From Cohnella phaseoli (GTDB lineage Bacteria > Bacillota > Bacilli > Paenibacillales > Paenibacillaceae), in the NCBI RefSeq assembly GCF_003386235.1, contig NZ_QRDZ01000044.1, forward strand, positions 1 to 64,000: a stretch of DNA of 64,000 nt, read 5' to 3'. Shown here one piece after another: positions 6,978 through 15,368 of the stretch. Each line of letters starts with the position of its first letter. The stretch's first letter is position 1. The notes beneath the pieces are model-generated. The model ran no database searches. It worked only from the letters and a program-made list of their open reading frames with translations, and had not been told where the DNA came from. Both the position numbers and the translations under genes were made by a program.

Positions 6978-8711
6978 ATGGGGAACAAGAATCGCGCTCA
7001 TACCCTGGACACGCGGAAGAAAGACCGACGCAAAGTAATTAAGACGGTGATTCAGCTGACCGTGCTGCTCGTTGTTGGATATATCTTGTTTCACGCGCTT
7101 GTCGACGTTGAAAAGTACAAGGAACCAGAGCGGACTGAATGGGCCTCGGACAAAGGTTTTGTCGCCTTGTCATACTTCGGAGTCAGCCGTTCGGGCACAC
7201 CAAAACTGATCTCGAAGCGAGAGCTGAATAAGCATCTCAAGGCGCTCAAGGATCAGGGCTTTGTCGCAATCTCTCAACAGGATGTGCTTGATTATTATCA
7301 GGAGGGAAAGAAGCTTCCAGATAAGGCGCTGTTTCTATCTTTTGAGGACGGTCGAAACGATTCCGCGTTATTCTCTCAGCCGCTGCTAGAGAAATACAAT
7401 TTCAAGGCAACTTTTCTCTCATATGCGAACAAGATGGGGAACGGAGATCGCAAGTTTCTTCAGCCGAAGGATATGAAGAAAATGACCAAAAACGGTTATT
7501 GGGAGCTTGGCAGTAACGGTTATCGACTCACCTATATCAATGTTTTCGATAGCGAAGGCAATTTCATTGGTATGAAGGATGAGAACGAGCTTCGAAATAA
7601 AATGAAAATCGATTATTACAATCATTATCTAATGGACTTTTTAAGAGACGGCGATATGATTCCAACCGAGACGCGAAGCGAAATGGAAGCACGCATTTCG
7701 GAAGATTACAGGCTGATGGAAGAAATTTATACAGACCAGCTTGGTTTCGTGCCGAACGTGTATATGATCATGCATGCGAACGCTTTGGGAGCTGGGATGA
7801 ACCGTCTTGTGACGGAGGCCAACAATACAGAAATACAACGGATTTTTAAAATGCATTTTAACAGGGACGGGATTTCTTTTAACGGCAAGGACGAGGATCT
7901 TTTTGATTTGACGCGAGTACAGCCTGCACCCTACTGGTATACGAACCATTTGCTTATGAAAATAGCTAAGGATACCGGCCAGGAGATGAAGTTTTTGACC
8001 GGGGACGCCAAGCGTGCGAAGAATTGGACGCTAGTGAACGGTGCGGCTGAATTTATCGACAATCGTATTGCACTGACTTCCCAGCCGGCCGCTCCCGGTA
8101 CGCTTCTTCTCAACGGCAGCGAAAACTATCAAGATGTTGAATTTGAGGCGACTTTGGCCGGTAACGTAGTTGGCCGACAGTCGATTTATGTCAGATATGA
8201 CCGGGAACGGAATTCGTTCGTTCGGATCTCGCTGGATAATAATCAAGTGACGATCGAGCAGAAAAGAGCCGGACAAGAAATTGAGAAGCTGGTACAATTG
8301 GATTTGGACGAAATTGACTGGAAGGAAACCGATCTGGCGCTGAACAAGGCTACAGTCTATTCGAAGGTTCAAACTTCTAAGATCGACTTGACGGAAGAAA
8401 CCCGGTATCCGGTTAATATCGCGCAAAAAAGAAAGGTATTCGTAACTTTGCGCGGCAACGATCTTCACGTTGCGATAGACGACGTCCAAACGCTTGACAG
8501 CGCGATTGATGGAGAAATTTCTTCTGGCTCCATCGCACTTGAGTCGGAATACAACGTACAGAACGAGCGGGACGATATTTACGACGGCGTCTTCGATGAC
8601 GTTCAGATCAAGGGCTTGTACAGCAATCGGTTTTCCGGCTTAGACAAATGGTTCAAAGAAATCGAACGTTCGATGGACGCTACTCTTGATTGGGTGATTG
8701 AAACGTTCTGA
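6978..8711 (+). CDS. Membrane-anchored deacetylase-like protein, catalytic motifs altered
   Basis: A 577-residue protein with a membrane helix at about 21-42 and a large external part. Residues 55-310 resemble the polysaccharide deacetylase barrel: FVALSYFGVS at the start and LSFEDG (120-125) at the position of the TFDDG motif. The usual HxxxH metal site appears replaced by GSNGYRLTY, which has no histidine, so catalysis by the standard mechanism is doubtful. Residues about 345-560 look like a beta-sandwich of concanavalin or LamG type and may bind polysaccharide. It sits between the PilZ-glycosyltransferase and a GH18-like protein in the same operon (38 bp after the former). PgaB/IcaB-like processing of the exported polymer or a binding role are both possible. 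Confidence 0.72.
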   Translation: MGNKNRAHTLDTRKKDRRKVIKTVIQLTVLLVVGYILFHALVDVEKYKEPERTEWASDKGFVALSYFGVSRSGTPKLISKRELNKHLKALKDQGFVAISQQDVLDYYQEGKKLPDKALFLSFEDGRNDSALFSQPLLEKYNFKATFLSYANKMGNGDRKFLQPKDMKKMTKNGYWELGSNGYRLTYINVFDSEGNFIGMKDENELRNKMKIDYYNHYLMDFLRDGDMIPTETRSEMEARISEDYRLMEEIYTDQLGFVPNVYMIMHANALGAGMNRLVTEANNTEIQRIFKMHFNRDGISFNGKDEDLFDLTRVQPAPYWYTNHLLMKIAKDTGQEMKFLTGDAKRAKNWTLVNGAAEFIDNRIALTSQPAAPGTLLLNGSENYQDVEFEATLAGNVVGRQSIYVRYDRERNSFVRISLDNNQVTIEQKRAGQEIEKLVQLDLDEIDWKETDLALNKATVYSKVQTSKIDLTEETRYPVNIAQKRKVFVTLRGNDLHVAIDDVQTLDSAIDGEISSGSIALESEYNVQNERDDIYDGVFDDVQIKGLYSNRFSGLDKWFKEIERSMDATLDWVIETF

Positions 8712-8739
8712 CTAGCTGGAAAGGGAAGGAGTGCGATAG

Positions 8740-9846
8740 TTGAGCAGGATTCGTACAAGCAATCGTCGTAAACGGACTGTTGCCCTCTATGCGTTTGCAG
8801 GTTTGTTTGTGCTCTCGGCAGGTTTGCTTTATATTTGCAGACAGGATGTGTTTGGAGCGGCTAGCAAACCTAAAATGACAGAATATAAAACAGAGCGATC
8901 GGTATGGTTGGCGGATTGGCGATGGGAAGCTGGTGTGGAGCAGTTGGGAAATGTTGCAAAAGGATTAACCAGCTTGCAGCTGTTTGCCGCTTATTTCGAT
9001 GAATCCGATCGTCTGCTGTTTACGGACGAATTCCGGGAGGCGCTTCCTGTTGTTCAACAGGAAGTGGATCGAGGCGGCTTGAACCGCTTGTTCCTGACAC
9101 TGGTTAATGACATCAAGTACCAAGGCGGAGGGAACGTGCAGAAGGACAGCGAGCTAGTAACGAGGCTTGTCAAAGATTTTTCGAGCCGTAGCAGCCATAT
9201 CAACGAAATAATTGCCGCTGTCGAGTCATACGGTTTATCTGGTGTCGAACTAGATTACGAGAGAATTGATGACAAAGATTGGACGAATTACGCGCAGTTG
9301 ATCAGAGAACTACATGCGCGGTTGATCGGTAAAGGCAAGGAGCTCCGAGTCGTTTTTGAGCCGCGCGCGCCGATCGAGCGGCTTGATCTTCCGGAAGGGC
9401 CGGTCTATATTATGATGGCGTATAATCTTTTCGGCAATCATAGTGGGCCGGGACCAAAGGCGGATGATGCATTTGTTCGCCAGCTTGCTGCACGGATGAA
9501 AGGTTTATCTGGTCAGCCCTATATCGCATTGTCATCGGGAGGCTTCGATTGGCACGGTGAAACCGGCAAAGCTGTCGGAATTACCGAACGACAAGCGGCG
9601 GATCTAGCTAGCGGTGCTACCTCGCCCCCTGTAAGAGATAAGGCGAGTGGCGCTCTGCATTTCGAATATATGGATTCGAGCGGTGCTAAGCACAACGTTT
9701 GGTATGCCGACGGCAAGACCCTAGGGCAATGGATTCAAGCAGCCAAGTCCAAAGGCATTTACAATATCGCCATATGGCGGCTGGACGAACTTGGTGAGGA
9801 GTCGCTTAAGCAGCTCCAAAGCACTGGTTCCATTCAAATTGAATAA
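8740..9846 (+). CDS. Glycoside hydrolase family 18-like protein
   Basis: A 368-residue protein with an N-terminal membrane anchor or signal (about 14-32) and a TIM-barrel domain. GVELDYE at 168-174 matches the GH18 DxxDxDxE region, with Glu174 as the likely proton donor. YIMMAYNLF and the C-terminal IAIWRLDELG also fit the chitinase/YaaH-type fold. GH18 enzymes cut beta-linked N-acetylglucosamine polymers; in this operon it may trim or release the exopolysaccharide. TTG 8740 is used as start because AAGGGAAGGAG (8721-8731) is 8 bases upstream. It is the last gene of operon 1 and two terminators follow. Confidence 0.78.
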   Translation: MSRIRTSNRRKRTVALYAFAGLFVLSAGLLYICRQDVFGAASKPKMTEYKTERSVWLADWRWEAGVEQLGNVAKGLTSLQLFAAYFDESDRLLFTDEFREALPVVQQEVDRGGLNRLFLTLVNDIKYQGGGNVQKDSELVTRLVKDFSSRSSHINEIIAAVESYGLSGVELDYERIDDKDWTNYAQLIRELHARLIGKGKELRVVFEPRAPIERLDLPEGPVYIMMAYNLFGNHSGPGPKADDAFVRQLAARMKGLSGQPYIALSSGGFDWHGETGKAVGITERQAADLASGATSPPVRDKASGALHFEYMDSSGAKHNVWYADGKTLGQWIQAAKSKGIYNIAIWRLDELGEESLKQLQSTGSIQIE

Positions 9847-9853
9847 ACAAATT

Positions 9854-9898
9854 AACGCGAAGAAGAGAAGGGTTTGACACTCTCTCCTTCGCGTTTTT
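9854..9898 (+). terminator. Terminator of exopolysaccharide operon 1
   Basis: AACGCGAAG pairs with CTTCGCGTT, with further pairing of GAGAAG-type bases inside, followed by five T residues. It begins 8 bases after the GH18-like stop codon. Confidence 0.75.
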
Positions 9899-9930
9899 CA
9901 TTTTCCGTCCGGGAATCTGATACGAAGTTA

Positions 9931-9967
9931 AGAACGTGTTTCTCCTTGTCGAGAAGCACGTTCTTTT
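9931..9967 (+). terminator. Second terminator after operon 1
   Basis: AGAACGTGTTTCTC pairs with GAGAAGCACGTTCT (one bulged or mismatched position) and is followed by a T run. With the hairpin at 9854-9898 it insulates the second operon. Confidence 0.7.
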
Positions 9968-10032
9968 TGTCGTTAGCAGTTTTATAAAATGTTCTTTTTG
10001 AGACGGTAAATAAAGGATATTTTTATTCAACC

Positions 10033-10072
10033 TAGAAAAGTTTAGAAATTGTTCAGTAGGTTGTGTTAGAAT
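10033..10072 (+). promoter_or_regulatory. Exopolysaccharide operon 2 promoter, copy of the operon 1 block
   Basis: TAGAAAAGTT (10033-10042) and TAGAAATTGTT (10043-10053) are followed by the extended -10 TG-T-TAGAAT (10064-10072). Twenty-eight consecutive bases are identical to the block at 2116-2143, and the repeat-to--10 spacing is the same (34 bp). The leader to ATG 10197 is about 120 nt; no riboswitch was recognised in it. Confidence 0.62.
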
Positions 10073-10196
10073 AGTAAAGTCCAAAAAATGGTATTTTAAT
10101 AGAAATATGCTCGAAAAGTCGGAAAGCTGTACTGTTCTTGTCGAAGCGAGGAATCGTTTCTAGCACAGTCCTGTGAGTACATGAAGGGGAATTGGC

Positions 10197-11705
10197 ATGA
10201 AGAAGTGGCTGTACAGTGTGTTGGCGCGACCGGGAACGATTGTTGTCTGTTTTACGGTTGCTTTGGCTCTAATTGTCTACACGATCCTGTTCGTCAAGCC
10301 TTACATAGGCATGGCCGACAACGGAGACTACTACAGGGAAATTCATAATCTTGGACTTTACTATTTAACTGACAACTTCGACGATCGCCACTTCGGCTAC
10401 TTTAACCGTCTGTTCGGAATCAGGCAGTATCCGTTCGAGCAGACTACGCAGTTCGTATCCTCATTATCCTTGGTCATTCGAACCGCGCTATCGCTTGATT
10501 TATGGTTTACCTGGGACAATGTGTTTGATTTGCGCACGATGGGCGCCATTTATTCAGTTACCTATCTCGTTGCTTTTTATTTGCTGCTGAAGCTGTTCGG
10601 GACCCAAATGTCGCTTCCTGTTCTGGTTGGAACCGGAGCGCTGGCAGTTTTAATTTTCGGGGATGTCGGATACGTCGCCTATTTTAATTCTTTTTACGGG
10701 GAACCGGCCTCCTACATTCTGTTGTTCCTAACCTTAGGATTCGGCTTTAGATTGCTTCGGGAGCGAGTTCCGGCGACATCGGATTTTGTTTTATTTTTCC
10801 TGTGCTCGGCGCTTTTCGTAGCGGCCAAACAACAGAATGCGCCAATCGGTATTTTGCTGGCAGTCATTAACGCGCGGATTTTCTTTCTTAGGAAGGATAT
10901 GCGCTGGAAAATCGTTGTTAGCGGCCTGACTTTCCTTCTGCTCGTCATTTCCGTATTCGTGTATGCGGCGATCAAAGACGGAATCAGCCACATCAATCAA
11001 TACCATACCGTTACGAGGGGGATTTTAGAAAGTTCTACGAATCCGGAACGGGATATGGAGGAGCTTGGGCTGGACAAGAAGTTTTCCGTGCTGGCCGGTA
11101 CTACCTACTACGATAAGTACAGTATGGAGCACTCCGAATCGGCATTAATGAACGAGCAGTTTTACCCGAATGCAGGGTATGGAGCGGTGCTCAAATATTA
11201 CTTGCTGCATATGGATCGCGCCGTTCAAAAGCTTGATCTTGCTTCCAAGCACGCCTACTCGATTCGTCCGTTGGTCATTGGAAACTATGAGAAAACGGTA
11301 AACAAGGATTACGGCGCCAAGGCGGATTTTTTCTCGGTATGGAGCAGCTTTAAGGAAAAATTTTTCCCGAAGAGTTTCCGTTTTCTAGCGATTTTCTATG
11401 CCATCTACTACGGCTTTCTGACAAAGTTCTATGTCGATTACTATCGAAGGAACGAGACGCGGGGCATGATTCGCTTGGAGCTGTTTGCCCTTGTCGGACT
11501 TATTGGAGTGCTGCAGCTGTCCGTCTCGTTCCTCGGAGCCGGCGATGCGGATTTGGCCAAGCATTTATTTCTGTTTAACGTTACGTTCGATTGGATGTTT
11601 ATCACAATGGCTGTTTATGTCATGAACTATGTCTATGTCAAAGCAAAAACAAAGGTAGGGGCAGGTGTGTTGAGTTGGAAGCCAAAAAGATCGATATCTG
11701 GGTAA
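10197..11705 (+). CDS. Polytopic membrane protein, possible GT-C-type glycosyltransferase
   Basis: A 502-residue protein with roughly ten hydrophobic segments, one near residues 14-34 and the last near 465-485. After the first helix comes an acidic motif, GMADNGDYYR, in the first extracytoplasmic loop. GT-C glycosyltransferases carry catalytic acidic residues in that loop, so a role in transferring sugar from a lipid-linked donor is possible, which would pair with the GtrB-like enzyme at the end of the operon. This assignment is inference; I do not recognise a named family. First gene of operon 2, with GAAGGGGA 7 bases before ATG 10197. Its 3' end overlaps the next gene. Confidence 0.7.
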   Translation: MKKWLYSVLARPGTIVVCFTVALALIVYTILFVKPYIGMADNGDYYREIHNLGLYYLTDNFDDRHFGYFNRLFGIRQYPFEQTTQFVSSLSLVIRTALSLDLWFTWDNVFDLRTMGAIYSVTYLVAFYLLLKLFGTQMSLPVLVGTGALAVLIFGDVGYVAYFNSFYGEPASYILLFLTLGFGFRLLRERVPATSDFVLFFLCSALFVAAKQQNAPIGILLAVINARIFFLRKDMRWKIVVSGLTFLLLVISVFVYAAIKDGISHINQYHTVTRGILESSTNPERDMEELGLDKKFSVLAGTTYYDKYSMEHSESALMNEQFYPNAGYGAVLKYYLLHMDRAVQKLDLASKHAYSIRPLVIGNYEKTVNKDYGAKADFFSVWSSFKEKFFPKSFRFLAIFYAIYYGFLTKFYVDYYRRNETRGMIRLELFALVGLIGVLQLSVSFLGAGDADLAKHLFLFNVTFDWMFITMAVYVMNYVYVKAKTKVGAGVLSWKPKRSISG

Positions 11706-12514
11706 TCGCGCTTGCAATTGTCGCTTATGGAATTGTGAACCTCTTTCATTTGATGCCGAAAGAGTTTTATTTCGAGAACATGATTATGCTGAGTCTTCTG
11801 TTTGCGGCAGGTTTGCTTTCCTACTTCTCGGGCATGATTTTCGCGCTCGGGATGGCGGCAGTCGTCATCTTTTTCTATGGCAGCTACGTGATGTACGGCA
11901 ATGTCGTTTTAGGCAACCCGGTGGAATCCCATGTGTACTATTGGATCGTTTTTGTGCCGCTTATAGCTGCGCTCTCGGCTACGCTTGGCGGAAGAATTCG
12001 CAAGGTGCAGACCGACAACATGAAGCTGACCCGCGAGTTCGAGGAATTCGTCACCGTTGATCAGCATACGGGCTTGGACAATGTCAAGGCATTTTACGGC
12101 GTATTGAATCAGCATATGGGGCTGTCCCGCAGATTTAAGCTGCCACTAAGTCTGATGCTCGTTAATCTGACGTATTATGACGATGTTCGCGGTATTGTCG
12201 GTCCAGAGAGAATGCGGGATATTCTGAAGGCGATCGGGGAGCAGATGGTGCAGTTTACTCGTACTGAGGATTGCAGCTATATGCTGGAGGACGGACGGAC
12301 ATTTGCTCTATTGCTATTTACGAACAGGGAAGGAGCGCTTGTCGTCAAGGAGCGAATCAAGGAGGGAATGAAACGGTTTAATCTCGATAATTCGGCCAAG
12401 CCGGTCAGCATCAAGACAGAGCTCCGAATCGGGATTACGGAATATGAGGATCACGAGCAGGACGTATTGGGCTTCCGCAAAGCCGCCGAGAAGGACATGG
12501 AATATGACGTTTAG
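11675..12514 (+). CDS. YdaK-like membrane protein with degenerate GGDEF domain and intact I-site
   Basis: A 279-residue protein: three or four membrane helices (about 6-105), a short coiled linker, then a GGDEF-fold domain (about 130-275). The active-site loop reads EDGRT (205-209) where GGDEF/GGEEF is expected, so diguanylate cyclase activity should be lost. Five residues upstream RTED (196-199) matches the RxxD inhibitory site exactly in spacing, so c-di-GMP binding is probably kept. B. subtilis YdaK and Listeria PssD are receptors of this kind next to BcsA/BcsB-like genes. TTG 11675 is the inferred start: AGGTG lies 7 bases upstream and translation begins just before the first membrane helix. 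The start overlaps the preceding gene by 31 bp and the end overlaps the next by 11 bp. Confidence 0.85.
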   Translation: MEAKKIDIWVIALAIVAYGIVNLFHLMPKEFYFENMIMLSLLFAAGLLSYFSGMIFALGMAAVVIFFYGSYVMYGNVVLGNPVESHVYYWIVFVPLIAALSATLGGRIRKVQTDNMKLTREFEEFVTVDQHTGLDNVKAFYGVLNQHMGLSRRFKLPLSLMLVNLTYYDDVRGIVGPERMRDILKAIGEQMVQFTRTEDCSYMLEDGRTFALLLFTNREGALVVKERIKEGMKRFNLDNSAKPVSIKTELRIGITEYEDHEQDVLGFRKAAEKDMEYDV

Positions 12515-14090
12515 CCGTTCGAAGAGCATCACACGGGCGATTGCGGTTGCTCTGATTTTAAATGTCTTTATGCTTGGGGGGCATAGCTTCACTTACGCAT
12601 CCGCTTCATTTGACGGCAGTGCTACCGAGAACGTAGTAATTGTGTACGGCAATGCAAGCTTGGAGCATTCGCGGGATACTCGCAATGCCGAGCAGCTTAT
12701 GAAGCTGTACGACAGCCTTAGAATACATAGCAGAATTGTTTCATTGATTCGCGTGGACGATTATCGGGCCGGGCAGATTCAGGGCGTCACTCACGTTTTT
12801 CTGTACGGATTGGCGGAGGAAAATGTCAATGCAAGCCTGGGCGCCGATCTGCGTCGTTTTTCCGGCGTTATTGGCTGGATCGGAGGGGGGCTCGAGCGTT
12901 ATTCCGATTACGGTTTGCAGGAGCGAATCGCCGTAACCGGCTATTCGAACCAATTCACCGAACTGATCTTCGGCCCGGGTGAGACGGATGATCGGAATGA
13001 AACTCGGACCTTGATCGGAGAAACGCTACACGTTCCCAAGCTTGCGGCGAGCGACGGGCAAACCGTACAGCGGTTCGGATGGCTGTCGGATGGTCAGAAG
13101 CGCTATCCCTATGTCTTACATGCCGACAAATTATGGGCGATCTCGGCAATCGGAGAGAACGCGTCGCTCAATGACGCTTTAAGTCGAATACTAGATCAAA
13201 TGTTCGATGTACAACGATCGAGTTGGCCCAATGTATTGTTGATGCTAAACAATGTGAGTCCATTTATCGATCTGGAGAGGCTGCAATCGACTGCAGAATG
13301 GCTGTACGAACAAGGGGTGCCGTTTATCGTTGAACTCAGGCCCGTGTTCGCGAATATGGAATTCAAACAGATGCAGCGTTATTTCGAGGTCATTCGCGAA
13401 GTTCAACAGCTCGGAGGTACGGCGGTTTTAGGCAACCTGCAGGGGTGGTATCCCCCGGATGCCTGGAATACGGACATCGAGCGGTATTCGGAAACAAACG
13501 TGACGAGCCCGGAGGACGCGGATGTTCTCATCGCCCTTTCGTTGCAGGCTTACTTAGATGCTAGGATATATCCGCTTGCGTTTACGGGCCCCATGGATCT
13601 GCTATTCGATCAGGAATATGTACGGACAATGTCATACTTCTCCACGTTCGTACAGAACGGCGTCTGGAAAGGATACGTCAGCGACCAATTGCCGGAACAG
13701 GCGTGGGCGGGGAATTACGTTTCCGACAAAGTGCTGCTGCAGTTCGACAGCTCCAATGATTGGGAGGGGCTGCAGGCGACAGTCGAACGGCGGAAGAAAG
13801 ACGGAGCGACCTTCGACGATTTTAGAAATCATCCAAATAAAGTCTCATTCGATGAGTCGGACATCGCATCAGTAAGCGGAGAGATACGGGTAGACGGACA
13901 ACGCGTGCTTTACGAGAAGATGGTAACGGAGGAGCCTCCTGAACAGCCTCCTGCGGAGCTATCGGGCGTGAATCGCGGAATCAAGCAAACAATGTCTTTC
14001 ATTTTCATTATTGCCGGGCTAATCGTCGGACTGTTCTTACTGGCTTTCGTAGCCGGCAAACGGATTGATCGTAAAAAGCATCTGAGGTGA
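12504..14090 (+). CDS. DUF2334 (YdaL-like) deacetylase-fold protein
   Basis: A 528-residue exported protein with a signal or anchor helix at about 11-30 and a C-terminal membrane helix (about 500-520) followed by KRIDRKKHLR. Residues about 235-440 resemble DUF2334, a polysaccharide-deacetylase-like barrel; the match is around LLMLNNVSPF, where the usual acidic pair (DD or ED) is replaced by NN, so the metal site looks degenerate. The N-terminal 200 residues show a beta-alpha pattern like a glutamine-amidotransferase or flavodoxin fold (VVIVYGNAS, GVIGWIGGG). In B. subtilis ydaL lies between ydaK and ydaM, the same order as here. A structural or regulatory role in polymer synthesis is inferred. 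Confidence 0.8.
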   Translation: MTFSRSKSITRAIAVALILNVFMLGGHSFTYASASFDGSATENVVIVYGNASLEHSRDTRNAEQLMKLYDSLRIHSRIVSLIRVDDYRAGQIQGVTHVFLYGLAEENVNASLGADLRRFSGVIGWIGGGLERYSDYGLQERIAVTGYSNQFTELIFGPGETDDRNETRTLIGETLHVPKLAASDGQTVQRFGWLSDGQKRYPYVLHADKLWAISAIGENASLNDALSRILDQMFDVQRSSWPNVLLMLNNVSPFIDLERLQSTAEWLYEQGVPFIVELRPVFANMEFKQMQRYFEVIREVQQLGGTAVLGNLQGWYPPDAWNTDIERYSETNVTSPEDADVLIALSLQAYLDARIYPLAFTGPMDLLFDQEYVRTMSYFSTFVQNGVWKGYVSDQLPEQAWAGNYVSDKVLLQFDSSNDWEGLQATVERRKKDGATFDDFRNHPNKVSFDESDIASVSGEIRVDGQRVLYEKMVTEEPPEQPPAELSGVNRGIKQTMSFIFIIAGLIVGLFLLAFVAGKRIDRKKHLR

Positions 14091-14095
14091 GTGGG

Positions 14096-15358
14096 ATGTC
14101 CAACGGCTTAGGCTTCGTAGATTATCTGTTTCTATACTGTATGATCTCTATCTGGGTAATGCTGTTCGTGAATATCGTACTCATGATCGGCGGTTACCTC
14201 TACTATTTGAAAACGTTAAAGATGAATCTCGATGAGCCGTTGCAAGAGTATCCGACCGTTTCGGTGCTTGTTCCCGCCCATAATGAAGAGGTGGTCATCG
14301 GGCAGACGGTTAATGCATTGATTGCCCTCGACTATCCTCGCGACAAGCTGGAAATTATCGTGATTAACGATAACTCGTCGGATCGCACGGGTGAAATTCT
14401 GGCCGAAATTCAGCGCAAAAATCCCGGCGTTAATCTCATTGTGCTGACGACGGATAAAATTACCGGCGGCAAGGGGAAGTCAGGCGCCTTAAACAACGGC
14501 TATCTGAGAAGCACGGGAGAGCTGCTCGCCGTATACGACGCCGATAATACGCCGGAGAGAAATGCGCTGAAGTACTTGGTGCATACGCTGTCTCGCGACG
14601 ATAAGCTTGGAGCCGTAATCGGCAAATTTCGTACGCGCAACAAAACGAAAAACATGCTCACCAAGTTCATCAACATCGAGACGCTGGGCTTTCAATGGAT
14701 GGTTCAGGCCGGCAGATGGCAGTTGTTTAATCTTTGTACGATTCCGGGAACGAATTTTATCGTCCGCAAAAAGCTGATCGAAGAGATGGGCGGCTGGGAC
14801 ACGAAAGCGATCGCGGAGGATACGGAAATCAGCTTCCGCCTCTATCGGCTCGGTTACAAAATCCAGTACATGCCCTTGTCCGTCACATGGGAGCAGGAGC
14901 CGGAAACGGTTAAAGTGTGGATGAAACAGAGAAGCCGCTGGGTTAAAGGAAACGTCTACGTGCTCGTGAAAAACTTCAAGCTGATGTTCTCCAAGGAATT
15001 CAGGCATGTACGGTTCGACTTGCTCTACTTTTCCTCCGTTTACTTTCTGTTCCTAAGCTCTGCAATCATCTCGGACGTGATTTTTATTTTGGGCGCATGC
15101 AACCTGATTACTTACAATATCGCAGGCAATACGGTATTGCTATGGATTCTGGCCTACTTGGTGTTTGTCCTGGAGATGGCAATTGCGCTGAGCATGGAAA
15201 AAGGAGAAAGCAACGCCAAAAATATCGGTTTGGTCGCGCTGATGTATTTCACGTATTGCCAGATGTGGCTGATTGTGGCCCTTAAAGGCGTTTGGCAGTA
15301 CATCAAGGACAGCGTGCTCGGTTTGGAAGCGAAATGGTATAAAACTGAAAGGTTCTAG
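14096..15358 (+). CDS. BcsA/YdaM-type processive glycosyltransferase family 2
   Basis: A 420-residue membrane glycosyltransferase. One or two helices at about 10-42, the GT2 domain (about 52-285) and three or four C-terminal helices. Motifs: VINDNSSD, the DAD metal motif (148-150), AEDTE and QRSRW (278-282, QxxRW). This is the architecture of cellulose, PNAG and hyaluronan synthases without a PilZ domain; c-di-GMP sensing may be supplied by the neighbouring degenerate GGDEF protein. ATG 14096 is preferred to GTG 14087 because GAGGTGAG sits 6 bases before it, overlapping the stop of the DUF2334 gene. The BcsB-like partner follows after 10 bp. Confidence 0.88.
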   Translation: MSNGLGFVDYLFLYCMISIWVMLFVNIVLMIGGYLYYLKTLKMNLDEPLQEYPTVSVLVPAHNEEVVIGQTVNALIALDYPRDKLEIIVINDNSSDRTGEILAEIQRKNPGVNLIVLTTDKITGGKGKSGALNNGYLRSTGELLAVYDADNTPERNALKYLVHTLSRDDKLGAVIGKFRTRNKTKNMLTKFINIETLGFQWMVQAGRWQLFNLCTIPGTNFIVRKKLIEEMGGWDTKAIAEDTEISFRLYRLGYKIQYMPLSVTWEQEPETVKVWMKQRSRWVKGNVYVLVKNFKLMFSKEFRHVRFDLLYFSSVYFLFLSSAIISDVIFILGACNLITYNIAGNTVLLWILAYLVFVLEMAIALSMEKGESNAKNIGLVALMYFTYCQMWLIVALKGVWQYIKDSVLGLEAKWYKTERF

Positions 15359-15368
15359 GAGGTAAGTC

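Noticed and set aside
10073..10196. Possible third c-di-GMP riboswitch in the leader of operon 2
   Set aside because: GAAAAGTCGGAAAGC superficially resembles the class I core, but GGCAAACC, GACGCAAAGC and the closing helix are missing.
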